NCBI GenBank assembly: GCA_035582835.1
Contig: JAYKAV010000778.1
Span: forward strand, 211,532-275,531
Length of the DNA stretch: 64,000 bases
Direction: 5' to 3'
Origin: Phoebastria nigripes
Lineage: Eukaryota; Chordata; Aves; Procellariiformes; Diomedeidae
In this document: positions 1 to 11,100 of the stretch, piece by piece
Layout of the letters: every line of letters begins with the position of its first letter
Position numbering within the stretch: position 1 is the first letter of the stretch
The notes under the pieces: generated by a model
The model's input: the letters and a program-made list of their open reading frames with translations, nothing else
Database searches by the model: none
What the model was told of the DNA's origin: nothing
Made by a program: the position numbers and the translations under genes

Positions 1-41
1 GGGGGGCGCGTGACCTCACCGCTGCTCTCCGAGCGCCGCCG

Positions 42-64
42 TGACGTCTCCACCCCATATAAGG
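42..64 (-). promoter_or_regulatory. Possible leftward promoter: CArG/TATA-like box with CRE-like site
   Basis: On the minus strand CCTTATATGG (64-55) is a perfect SRF CArG box that also resembles a TATA element. GACGTCA (48-42), a near-complete CRE, follows at once. Further left on the same strand is AGCAGCG/GTGAGGT, which looks like a splice donor. Together they could be the promoter and first exon end of a gene running off the left edge. The evidence is short motifs only. Confidence 0.3.
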
Positions 65-1588
65 AGAAAGTGTTCCCGCGGGTTCCCCACGCACCCCGCG
101 GGCCATGGGAACCCCCGGGAAGGGTTTGGGCACCCCCGGGCGGGTCTGGGTCCCCGGCTGTCACCAGGGCTGCCCGGGCACAGCTGGCAGAGCCCCAAAT
201 CGCCCCCAAAACCGGCAGAATCGGGTCTTTTATAGTTCTTTATTCCCATTTTCACCCGCCTCCTTTTTTTACCTTTTTTTAGGGGAAAAAACCCTCCCTG
301 CCCTGGGGGGCTGGAGGAGCTGGGGGAGCCCCCGTCCTGCGCTCGCCCGGGGGGCTGCAGGTGCCCGGGGGGGTGACACCATCCCGCCAGCAGCGTGGCC
401 GGGGCAGATAAGGGCGGCACGGGGCCGAGGCAGGGCCGGAGCCGCCCCCGCTCCTCACCGGGGTCCCTGCACGGCTCCGGCTGCCCCAAAACCCGGCCTT
501 ATCCCCGGAGGCCGCGGGGCCACGCCCGGGCTATCGGTGCGGCGCAGGCGGCGGCTGCGGGCGATAAGGGGGGAGCGGGGCTCCCCGGGGACCGGGACGG
601 CTGCGGAGGTGGCAGGGGGACGGAATTCCTCCCCCTCGCCAGCACCGAGGGCCTCGCTGCCCTCCCTGCCGGCCAGGCCGCAGTGGTGGCCCTGCGCTGG
701 CGGTGGGTGCCCAGGGCTGGGCTGGAGGCGGTGGGTGCTGCCCCAGGGCTGTGCTCAGCAGCCGGGTGCCCCCCGGCACCCACTCGGCTCCCCAGGGGCT
801 GGCTGAGGCCCTGCACCCCACGGCACCCTGCCTTGGGGACAGGGTGTCCCCGCAGGGAGGTGCCTGGTGCCACCCAACGGCCACCGCCCTGGGGACACTG
901 GCAAGGGCTGTCACCGTGCCCCCTCCCCGCTGCCTCCCCCGGGGCCTCCCCAGCCTCCAGAGACCGATGGGGCCGATCCTGCTGCGGGCTCAGAGCCTCG
1001 GCCCCCCGCAGCTCCCGCTCAAGCTTGACGGGGGCTTGAGCCTCTCCCCAGGGAGCCCTAAGCCTTCCCCGCGGGGGGAGGAAGGTTTGGGGGGGAGGGG
1101 GAGGAAGAGCCTCTCGCCCCCGCTGCCGTGCCGGGGGTGGGAGAGGGGGGAGCCCCCAGCTAATGTGATGAGAGGGGGATGAATCCGTAAGCTGTTAAGC
1201 CACCGCAAAGCCCCTCGCGTTCTGGCCCCGTTATCACCGACTTCTGCTCACATCTGCTCCCGGGGTTATTTTTAACCAGGTATTAAGGACTTCTGGGTCC
1301 TTAAGCAGACAGAGGGGGGGCTCCGCTTGTCCCCCCCCCCAGAGCAGGAGCCGCGTTTTGTGGCTGCAGAGGTGCCCATGAGACACTCACACCAGCCCCG
1401 CGGCTATTTGGGAGGGGGAACGGGGCCTCCCCAGGACCCCCCTCCCCTCCACACCCAGCCATCAGCTTTGCAGAGGGTCCCAGCACTGGTCCCAGCAAGC
1501 TGGTGGCACTGGGGAAAGGCCGGAGGGGAAACCAGGCAGGAGCCTCGCACAGAGGGATGCTGCCAGGGATATAAAAAATAAAGAGATA

Positions 1589-1594
1589 TTTATT
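1589..1594 (-). terminator. Isolated AATAAA signal (minus strand), possible distal poly(A) site
   Basis: AATAAA on the minus strand sits 12 nt from a plus-strand AATAAA at 1577-1582, in an AT-rich island within GC-rich DNA. It could serve as a distal end for the CCN2-like gene, or as the end of an unseen transcript from either side. No linked coding sequence was found. Confidence 0.2.
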
Positions 1595-2949
1595 AGTGTT
1601 AAGTAAAGTGCAACCTCAGCGTAGTTTTACACTCAGCAGCTGTGTAAATGGCAGGAGAAAAGTTCAGAGCAGACCTGGAGGGCAAGGGGAGAAGAGGCCC
1701 CGAGCAAGATTGTGCTAAAAGGATATAAAAACTGTACAAAGGCCTTTAAAAAAAAAAAAAAAAAGAAACATCATCAGATAAATTATTTACAGTTCGAATT
1801 GATTACAGGTAACAGGAGGCTGAAGGCTCACGAGCTTCCGCAGGCTGAGATAGCAAGAAAAGAGGGGCTGAGACGAGACACAGGCCCCGAGCTGGCGTTT
1901 CAGCAGGGTTACGGGCTGCAGGGCAGCGTTTATTGACGGCTGGGATTATCCTCCGGCATCAAGTTCTGCTTTGGGGTGGGAGCTGTGGTGGGGTAAAGCC
2001 TCGGTGCCGCAGCATGGCCCCTGCTCCTGCCCGGCTGGGACAGGAATTCATCATGATTTCCAGTGATTGGAAAAGGGCAAAGGCAGGGAAGATTTAAGGA
2101 ATGAGATTGGGCCTTTACCTGGATGTTTCTGCTAAAATCAGCAGAGAATAAACACAACCGATAAGTCTTCAGCGAAACCACGGAGCTGCCCAGGTGCGTG
2201 GGGCTGCGTTGCTGCTGGCTGTGCCGGCCGGGCTGGGGCTTACGGGACCGCTCCTGTGCTGGTGGCCTCTCCTGGAGCCACGGGCCAGCAACCAGCACGT
2301 CGTTAACGGCAGAGAGACTCTGCGCAGGCGGGCGGCAAGAAGGGAATCCCACCGCTGGAGACCCCAGCACCACACAGCTTTCCGTGCCACTGCCTTGGCA
2401 ACTCCAGAAGAGATCTGCTTTCTTTACAAATATGGGCATTTTTCTTGCCAGTGCCTTAAACTCCCCGGGGAGACCCGAGCTGAACTGCGTTCCTCCACCT
2501 TTTATGACCTACAAGCAAAGACTCCGGAGCTGAAATGTAGCTGCAGCCCCACTGTGGACGCGTGAGCCAGCAGAGTCCAGCCCCTCTCCCACCCCAGAGC
2601 CATTTCTGGAGAGATTCCCAAAAGGCACAATTAGGACATGCTCATCATGGCACTAAAAACTGCCAGGAGCAGCGCCCGCAGGGGACGTGTTTCAGCCCGG
2701 CAGCCTGGCTCACCCCCATTTCACGCTGGAAGAGCTCCCCGGGTCTGAAACAGGCCCCAGGGAACGCTGCCCTGCCAGCACCGGAGGCAAAGCTACAGCC
2801 CGGCCGGATCCTTTCTTCTATCAAGAAACCCCTTCCTGGGCTCAGATCTTCTGCGGGCGTCCCTGAGCCACGCTCCGACTCCTGCGGTGACGCTGCACAA
2901 CTGGCTGCTTCCTTGTCTTCGCTGTCACCCTGACTGGCACTCAAGGCTA

Positions 2950-4084
2950 TGTGTTGGGTTTGCGTGGCAAGGTTTTGGTAGCGGAGGGGCTACAGGGGTG
3001 GCTTCTGTGAGGAGCTGCAAGAAGCTTTCCCTATGTCCGATAAAGCCAACGCCAGCCAGCTCCAAGACGGACCCACTGCTGGCCAAGGCCGAGCCCATCA
3101 GCGACGGCGGCAGCGCCTCTGGGATAACACAGTTAAGAAGGGGCAAATAAACCTGCACAACACCAGCAGCAGTCAGAAGAGAGGAGTGAGAATGCGTGAG
3201 AGCAACAGCCCTGCAGACACCAAGGTCAGTGAAGGAGGGGAGGAGGTGCTCCAGGTGCCGGANCAGAGATTCCCCTGCAGCCCATGGAGGTCCATGATGG
3301 AGCAGAGATTCCCCTGCAGCCCATGGAGGTCCATGATGGAGCAGATATCCACCTGCAGCCCGGGGAGGACCCCACGCCGGAGCAGGGGGATGCCCGAAGG
3401 AGGCTGTGACCCCGGGGGAAGCCCACGCTGGAGCAGGCTCCTGGCAGGACCTGTGGCCCCGTGGAGAGAGGAGCCCGCGCTGGAGCAGGTTTGCTGGCAG
3501 GACTTGTGACCCCACGGGGGACCCAGGCTGGAGCAGTCTGTTCCTGAGGGACTGCACCCCGTGGAAGGGACCCACGCCGGAGCAGTTCGTGAAGAACTGC
3601 AGCCCGTGGGAAGGGCCCACGCTGGAGAAGTTGGTGGAGGACTGTCTCCCGTGGGAGGGACCCCACGCTGGAGCAGGGGAGGAGTGTGAGGAGTCCTCCC
3701 CCTGCGGAGGAAGGAGCGGCAGAGACAACGTGTGATGAACGGACCGCAACCCCCACTCCCCGTCCCCCTGCACCGCTGGCGGGGAGGAGGGAGAGAAATC
3801 GGGAGTGAAGTTGAGCCCGGGAAGAAGGGAGGGGTGGGGGGAAGGTGTTTTTAAGATTTGGTTTTATTTCTCATTACCCTACTCTGATTTGATTGGTAAT
3901 AAATTAAACTAATTTCCCCAAGTCGAGTGTTTTGCCCGTGACGGTAATTGCTGAGTGATCTCCCTGTCCTTGTCTCGACCCACGAGCCTTTCGTTGTATT
4001 TTCTCTCCCCTGTCCAGCCGAGGAGGGGAGTGATAGAGCGGCTTTGGTGGGCACCCGGCGTCCAGCCAGGGTCAACCCACCGCA
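2950..4084 (+). mobile_element. Solo LTR of an avian endogenous retrovirus, with 5-bp target duplication
   Basis: A 1135-bp element that begins TGTGTTGG and ends ACCGCA. It is flanked on both sides by GGCTA (2945-2949 and 4085-4089), a clean 5-bp target-site duplication. A plus-strand AATAAA at 3898-3903 lies about 180 bp from the 3' end, as expected for the R/U5 part of an LTR. The middle (about 3240-3720) is built from degenerate units carrying ACGCTGGAGCAG. No gag, pol or env remnant lies beside it, so it is a solo LTR left by LTR-LTR recombination. I recognise the 3' third as a common interspersed bird LTR; the family name cannot be given without a library search. Confidence 0.88.
3264..3341 (+). 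repeat. Two exact 39-bp tandem units inside the solo LTR
   Basis: Positions 3264-3302 and 3303-3341 are identical 39-bp units, starting CAGAGATTCCCCTGCAGCCC. A third, diverged unit starts at 3342 (CAGATATCCACCTGCAGCCC). An N at 3263 lies at the junction, so copy number may be misassembled. Confidence 0.9.
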
Positions 4085-4823
4085 GGCTAAAAGGAATTTA
4101 ATGGGGAAAAAACACAGCCCAGCCTTGAGCTGCCCGGAGAACGGGTCACCCAGCAGATGATCCGGCCTCTCTAGGAGCAAACTGATCTGGAACAAAGCTG
4201 CTAACGGGAAAGCACATGGGAGGGTGAAAGATGGGGAAGAGCTTTTGCCAATTTGTTGGATCCAATTAGCCAAAAATAATTGAAAAGCTCAGCAGGAGCC
4301 CAGCACAGGGCCAGGACCACTTTCCTCACTGAGAAGCTTTGCATCAACACGCAGCAGAGCCCCACTCTGCTGGAAAGCAGGCTGCAGCGCTCGGTTTTAG
4401 CTCGGGCCTCCTGGGCTTCTCTTGTCTCATGCTCTGGGTTTGCTGCATGGTTTTGGCAGGCCAGTGGCCACGGGGAATCGTTCCCGCTGTGCTCTCAGCT
4501 GGAGAGAGGCTGGAGCCACGCGGCTTTGATCCACTCTCCCATCTGGTCAGTGGGAACATGGATCAAGTTTGCAGCTCAAGCCTGTTTCTGGTTCCTTGCA
4601 CCACCGTGGGTGAAGGTCAGGAGCCTGGGGCAAGTGGGGCTGTTCCCCCCCTGCACCTCGCCTTGTTAGCAAGGCCACTGGGACCACTGGTGGCGAACGG
4701 TGCTGTTCTGAAGAGCACAGCCCCTCACAGAGGGGGAAGAGGCTGCATTGTCCTGGGACACAGCCACGAAAGCGCTGCAGAGCCCTCTTGACACCTTGGC
4801 CTGTGGATCTGGCAGGGAGAGGG
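4085..4823 (-). other. Probable 3' UTR and poly(A) region of the CCN2-like gene
   Basis: This stretch follows the TAG stop and has no gene of its own. No AATAAA is present on the minus strand, but the common variant ATTAAA occurs at 4102-4097, giving a 3' UTR of about 730 nt. A solo LTR begins 13 nt beyond that signal. If ATTAAA is not used, transcription would continue antisense through the LTR, which itself has an antisense AATAAA at 3868-3863. Confidence 0.45.
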
Positions 4824-5135
4824 CTACTGCCTCTCTGTCTTGACGTGGTCTCCAATCATCCTCCTGTGATACGTGGCCAGGAAGATGTCGTTGTCTCGGG
4901 GGCAGTCGTGGTGGCAGGAGCACATCTTGATGAACATCATCTTCCGCTGGAAGAAGTCCCCCTCGGGGCAGCGGAACTCCACCTCCACGGTGCTGGTGAC
5001 GTACGGGGTGCAGCAGCGGCCATCCGTGCAGCTGCCGCAGAACTTGGGCCGGTAGGAACGGGTGCTGGTGCAGCCCGAAAACTCAAAGTGGAGGCTCTGG
5101 CGTGGCTTTGGGGTCCGCACACACTTCTTCCCCTT
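4824..5135 (-). CDS. CCN2-like exon 5: C-terminal cystine-knot (CT) module and stop
   Basis: Residues 241-343, 312 nt, from acceptor CTCTCCCTAG to stop TAG at 4826-4824. It starts KGKKC, a basic stretch found at the same place in CCN2, and has ten cysteines, including [14 protein letters not shown] and [16 protein letters not shown]. In the family this module dimerises and binds heparan sulfate and integrins. The tail after the last conserved block ([11 protein letters not shown]) is several residues longer than the human CCN2 end. Confidence 0.95.
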   Translation of the reverse strand, partial: KGKKCVRTPKPRQSLHFEFSGCTSTRSYRPKFCGSCTDGRCCTPYVTSTVEVEFRCPEGDFFQRKMMFIKMCSCHHDCPRDNDIFLATYHRRMIGDHVKTERQ

Positions 5136-8100
5136 CTAGGGAGAGAGCAGATGGGTTAACAAGGACATGACAATCAGANGGAAGGTCCACCTAGGCCTGT
5201 GCTCTATCTCCATCACCGGGCAACAGGACACAGAGAAAGTGGAAGCACAGAGCAAACGCTGTGAGACAGGCTCATGCCTAACTAGGTTGTCCCTGGCATT
5301 CACGGTGTTGTGTCCCCTCTCCCCGAGCCCAGTACCTTGGTTTTCTCCACGGGGAAGTCGCAGGGCCGGACCATGCAGAGCCGGGTCTCCTTCTCCAGGC
5401 GGCACTGGGGGTTGTCGTTGGTTACTCGGGCAGAGATGCCCATGCCGCAGCTCTTGGAGCAAGCGCTCCACTCGGTGGTCTGCACCAAGCAGTTCTCCTG
5501 CAGGTTATTCAGCTCCGGCTTGTGTGCTGGATCCTGCCTGAAAACTGAGCCACGCGGAAGAGACACAAGGCAAGGTTCAGGGCTTGGGACAAAGTGTGGC
5601 AGCTCAGTGGCTGCTCCCAACTTGGTCTAACTCTTCAGGGACAGTAGCAAAGGTCTGATCCACCCGTGAGCTACTCAGCCTCTCAGCAAAAGGAGGACGC
5701 AGGCAAGCACGGGGCCATTTCCTCCCTCAGCCGAGCTCCAGCCGGTTCTGCTGCAGTAACAGAGGGGGTGCGAGCCTCCCCACAACATCACTAAGGTCTC
5801 ACCTTAATGGGTCTGGAGTTCAACCCACACCACGGTGCCCAAAGCAAGCAGCGACCACCAGTTCCAAACCAGATGTGAGTTAGGCCCCCAGCCCAACGGC
5901 AGTTTGGATCCACCCCTATCCCCCAGCAAAGAACTCCCGGCCCCGTCACGTCTGCCCACGACTCACCCGCCATGGCTGTTTCGAAGCGGTTTTCCTCACC
6001 GCCCTCCTCGCAGATCCACTCTTCGCAGCACTTATTACGAAACTTCACCCGCCGGGGGTTGGGGCACTCGGGGGACGGCAGCCGCAGGTCGTCGGAGCAG
6101 AGGGGGATGCAGCCAATGGCCCCGTCCATGCAGATGCACTGCAGCTTGCAGGTGGGCTGGAAGCTCTCCCCGTTGTGGTAGATCTTGCCCAGCAGGTCAC
6201 AGGTTGCACCTTCGTGAGCTGTGGGAAGGGGGAAGAGGAGGAGAAGCTGAGAAGATGGTACGGGGCTGGCAGCACGGCCTCTGCCTCAGGACGTCACAGA
6301 GCTCCTGACGAGGGACAAGTGCCCACGTGCAGACTCTCCCCTGCTCTGCCATCCCAGTGCTGGATGCAGCAGAAGGTGGAACATTTAATATTTAGCTCCC
6401 TGGACCCAAGGCTATTCCCGACATTGATTTTTGGAAGTTGGCTCTAGCCATGCCAGACCTCCTAAAGTTCTCCAGAAAAATCTCTTCTCCACTCGGATGA
6501 GCTACTAAGTGGGACGTTGTCTTTACAGCTTGTGAACAGCCTGCTCTCCAGTCAGGGGTCTTCCCGTCCGGCTCAGAGAGTGCCCCAGTCAGCGGTGTTG
6601 TGCAAGATGCATTCCTGACACGACACGTGAGCCAGTGGCTTTGCTCCTCGTTACTCCCAGGAGACCAAAAGGCAACATTCTCCTAAGAGCAGTTGGTTCC
6701 CCACATGTCTAAAGGTACCTACAAAAGGAAAATAACACTTTGGGTTTATGACCTTTTTGGCTCCTCTGTGATGCATGAATCTCTTCTTCCTTCCAGCCAC
6801 AACTTTTTCGATTTCTCTCTGTTCTGATCTCCAGATCTCTCATCTCCAGCCCTCCTACGAGTCTTTCACTCCTTCCTGATAAAACTTAAATGAGCAAAAA
6901 AAGGAAACGCAACAATATCTGACACATAGGAGCAATCTGCAGTCTGCGCGTGCGAGCAATGCTCACAAGTTCTTACATCTGTATTAGCCAAAATTCTTCC
7001 AGGGGAAGTTTTCCAGCAGAAAACTCTTACTTGATTAAGAGTTTTGCAGGCACAGATCAATGTCAGGAATGTTTTCAATGAGAAACAACTGAAGCAGTTC
7101 AATTTGATATCAAAGATTTCCTTTATGCTCTTACAATAGCTCAACCAAAATACTTGTTGGACAGTTTCCATAGGGGGAAGCATTTTGCTCGGGTAATTAT
7201 TTTAGATACTATAAAGATCAGGATGAAACATTTTGATATAATGGAAGTGGAAAGTTTTGACACAGCCAAACGAGTATTCTAAATAACTCATGGAAAGTTT
7301 TGAGATTTTTTTAATTTTTTTTTTTTCTTTCAGCCTGAAATGAAATGTCAAAACCTCAGAGTTGTTCACAGGACAGAAATCCTGCTTTTGGACAGTTCTC
7401 ATCAGCTGCTGCTTTCTGCAATCCTCACCCTTAAAAAAAAAAAAAAAATCCATGCAAACCTCTGTTGGGAAGTTACCAAAATGAAGGATTCTTGGCTGCT
7501 CACGGAGGCTTACCAGGAAACCTGATCTATTTTCCCCTTAGTCCTGCTCGCCCGCGGAACATTGTCTCAGACAGAAAGTGTTTGGACCAAACAAGGAGCG
7601 AGAGCCTCTTTCCATCCCACCTAGTCCTTGAGGGGACACAAATCCTTCCGGGCTGCTAATGCCTTGTTTCTAACCAGAGCTGGATCTCAACTTGCAATTC
7701 TTTTCAATGCCATCGGTATAAAAATACTCCTGTGCTCCTACTTAGAAGTTTCAACATCCTCACTTTTTCCATCAAAGTGGAAGCCATCCACTTTCCCTCT
7801 ACACAACCATTCATACTTATTTTTAAATCCTCTTTCACTGTTTTTTAGCCCAAGCCCTCTCCCTTCCCAATGAACTGATCGTGCTGTTCCCTCAGCAGCG
7901 CTCCTCCCCACCCAAGGAATGGCAGCCTGCTCAGGGGTTTTATTATGTTTTCAAAACTCAATCGTTTTGTCATGCCCTTCATTACCCTACAATGACCTCA
8001 CTTTCCCGTTGACCTGATCCAATTAAAGCACCAAAACGGATTGCGCCAGCGGAGTGAGACGGCTCTTTATTTACCAGCTCTGCTTGGCACCGCTGCCACC

Positions 8101-11100
8101 TCCCGCCTCCAAACACCACGTCCAGCCAGGGAGACTTTTGCCCTTTTCCACAGGGAATATGGCAGAGCTCAAGTGAGCNGCTCCAGTCGCTGCAGCTCTG
8201 CCACCCACCCAGGCCACCCTACCACCCTTAGGCTCTCCTACTCTAGAGTTACTACGGGATTGCCTCTACCTTTCTGATACTCCAAGGTCTCTGCAGGAAG
8301 GGAAAAATTCCTCTGCAATACGTGAAATGCTGCTTACTGTGATAACATTAAACAAATATACAGTAATTTTCACTCTGATGGTTCCCTTCCTGTCTCTTCT
8401 GATAGGGCCTTCGGGCTGGCACNCAACCTAGAACCTTTTCCCATGACACCTGAACACCTCTCTGCTCCTCTCGGCTCCCATCACATCTGTCTTATTTGGA
8501 TACCTCTAAGTCCTCTCTTCTCTACTCACAAACATTGATCTTTCCCTTCATTTCATTCATCACTCCACCTTCATCTTCCTTCACTGCCTCCAAAATCCCC
8601 CATCTTCCAAGAGATCAGTGTGGATATCACAAAAATACCACCCGTTACGGCCCAAATCCTGAGTCCAATTTAGGGAGATATCCCGGGCTATGTTCATCTG
8701 GGATTTTTGCCATGAAAATCTTAATTTCTCATTTAAAGGCAGGAAGGACAGTTGTGGTCTTCAAGTCTGATTTTCTACACAGCAGGGATCTGGGACTCTC
8801 ACTCCAAAATCTTTGTATCAAACCCATACGTCATGGTGAATACAAAGCACTTTCTTTAGAAAGATGTCCAGTCTTCATATGAAGTCTTCGAGATGGAGAC
8901 TTCTCCACACTCCTGAGTAAATTGTTCCAGTGATTTAACTACCTTTACTCTACAAACATACACCTCATTTCCAGTCTTAATTAGGCAGTTTAGAGCTTAC
9001 ACCCGCTGGATGTTATTACGCCTACGTTTACCTTATTAAGCTTCAATCATCAGCTCTTAGGTGTCTCAATGCCTACAGAAAGTACTAGGATGTGGCTTCT
9101 AAAGATCACAATAACTGGGGGAGGAAAATTAAACAAATAAATTATAAAAACNTCTCAAAAGAAAGGAGAAAACACCTTCTACAAGCTAAATTCATTATTT
9201 AGATNAAAAAAAACCTGTATGTGATTCTGGCACTGCAAAACAGTGCAGTTCCACCCCGAACCCCCAATGCCCCTGTCTCGGGGTGGTGCGAGTGGTACGG
9301 CTGCCGGAGCATTTCCAGACATGCCACATGCAGTGGCTGAACACTTCCCAAAGCATTCACATCAGCTTTCCAGCCCTCGTGTCTTCCTGACTATTTTGAA
9401 AAGCTTGATTTAAAAAAATGGTCAGCTCCTGGCAGAGACGGGGCAGAGGAGTCTTGTTTTTAAACAAAGAACAGGAGACTGAGGAAATACTTTTTTTTTT
9501 CCTCTACACCAAAATAATTTTTGCACGCTTTAAAAATAGCTACTAAACAAAAAAAGTCAAGAAGATTTTTCTTTTCTGGCTGAAAAGAGGCACCAGGAGA
9601 GAAAACAGGTCTGCATTTCTATTTACCTGGCTTAGTAATTCTTATGTTCTACATATACACTATTTTGCAAACGAGTTGTTCAGCTCTTTCCACCCACGTG
9701 CTAAAGCCAGAAATACGGTATGCCTCTTGCATGTAAGCAGTCGAGTGCAAAATGCCAATCTCCAGTGCAAGGCAGTGAGATTTTGGGTGAGATTTTCCAA
9801 GCAACTGTACTTTCCAGTAAAAGTCCAGATTGCTGATATTTACCCACAGGCGCTACAGGGCTAGAGGATGTCTCCTAACAATGTCACGGGAACAAAGGAG
9901 AGTCCCAAACCCCCACCCGTGCCCTTGGAAACATCCTTCATTGCAGGAGGAGGTAGGTTGCGTGTGTATCGGTATCAGTGAATCTGTTGGCTTGCAGGGC
10001 TGGCACAGATCTCACAACGTGATGCTGGATGAACCTCCAAGCACTACAGGAAATTCTGACGATGCCGTGGGTTTTCAGGGAGGTCTGCAGGCAGAGGGCT
10101 GAAGGGGCCACAAGAAAACCGCACAATAACAGAACATACAGCTCTCACCTAAGCAGATCCCGCTGCCTCTGTGGATTTTGGAGAAGTCGCAGTAGAGTCC
10201 CTTGTGATGATCGCAGGGTTTCTGCAGGGAACAGAGCTCGCCAAGCTGCCTGGCACACACCTTGCAGCAACCACAGGCATCCAACACATGGCTGGTGCCA
10301 GCGGGGCACTGCAGAGGCTGGGAGGGACACTGGCATGGATACGTGCAGGCCTGCGGTTCTACCTGGAGGGCAGACAAGCCATGGAGAGAATGAGTCTCCC
10401 GCAAGCCAGCCAGGCAGAGAAATGAAAAACACGATTCTGCTTCAAGCACAGACACCCCATCCAGAGGAGGGAAGACCAACTTCGCCCTCCACCGGAGAGC
10501 TCTGCTGCAGGGGTGCGTGCAGCTCCTGACGACTCGCAAGACTAATGTTTGTCTCATCCCTAACTCATCTGTAGCTCAAGGAAAAAAAAGATGCCTCTGG
10601 GAAGCAGGGCCAAAACAAACAGGACAAGCAGTAGCTTGGAGTCCCATGTGCAGCTCAGCCCTCCACTTCCCTGGAAGCAAGAAAATGGTAATTATTAACA
10701 GTAAGCAATTCCCAGCTCTTACATAGCNCTGCTCAGGAGAAAACATCAAAGCACGCTGCAGCAGCATCATTAGACCCAGTCCGAAGATGGAAAAAGCAAG
10801 GCGCATAGCGAAAGGACTTGCCCAAAGTCAGCCAGCGCTGAAAACTGACCCAAAGGCTCCTGAGTCCCATTTTGTCCCCTGGATCTCATACTTTGTTATT
10901 CCCAGAGATGTGCCCTCTCCTCTCCCCTTTCCAGGGAACGCAGAGTAACCAACCTTCCTCAGGACCTTGTGAATCTACAGCTGCCCCGCTTGGTAGCATT
11001 TCAGAAGTGCTGGCCACCTCTTGAAACCCATCCTTGGCTTTTATGCCACTTCAGATGCTAAACAGAGATCAGGCTATGTCTGAAGGAGGGTTACCTTCTC

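Larger units (their letters stand above)
1..2944. other. GC-rich flank without a supported coding gene
   Basis: The first 1.2 kb is very GC-rich, so open frames are long in several phases, but none has a recognisable domain or splice-consistent exon. There are scattered GATA-type motifs (AGATAAG at 406-412, CTTATC at 498-503, GATAAG at 563-568, TTATCA at 1231-1236). The composition falls towards average after about 1550, where an AT-rich patch and a poly(A) run (1747-1763) occur. A minus-strand frame at 1930-2439 has no recognisable homology. Confidence 0.5.

Noticed and set aside
105..806. Plus-strand open frame of 233 codons in the GC-rich left flank
   Set aside because: High GC removes stop codons in all frames; the translation is Gly/Pro/Ala-rich without domains.
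1930..2439. Minus-strand open frame of 169 codons left of the LTR
   Set aside because: The sequence resembles nothing known; the region may be distal 3' UTR or plain intergenic DNA.
2925..3773. Minus-strand open frame of 282 codons with repeated Trp-Gly-Pro-type units
   Set aside because: It lies almost entirely within the solo LTR, and its repeats are the LTR minisatellite read antisense. It is not a gene.
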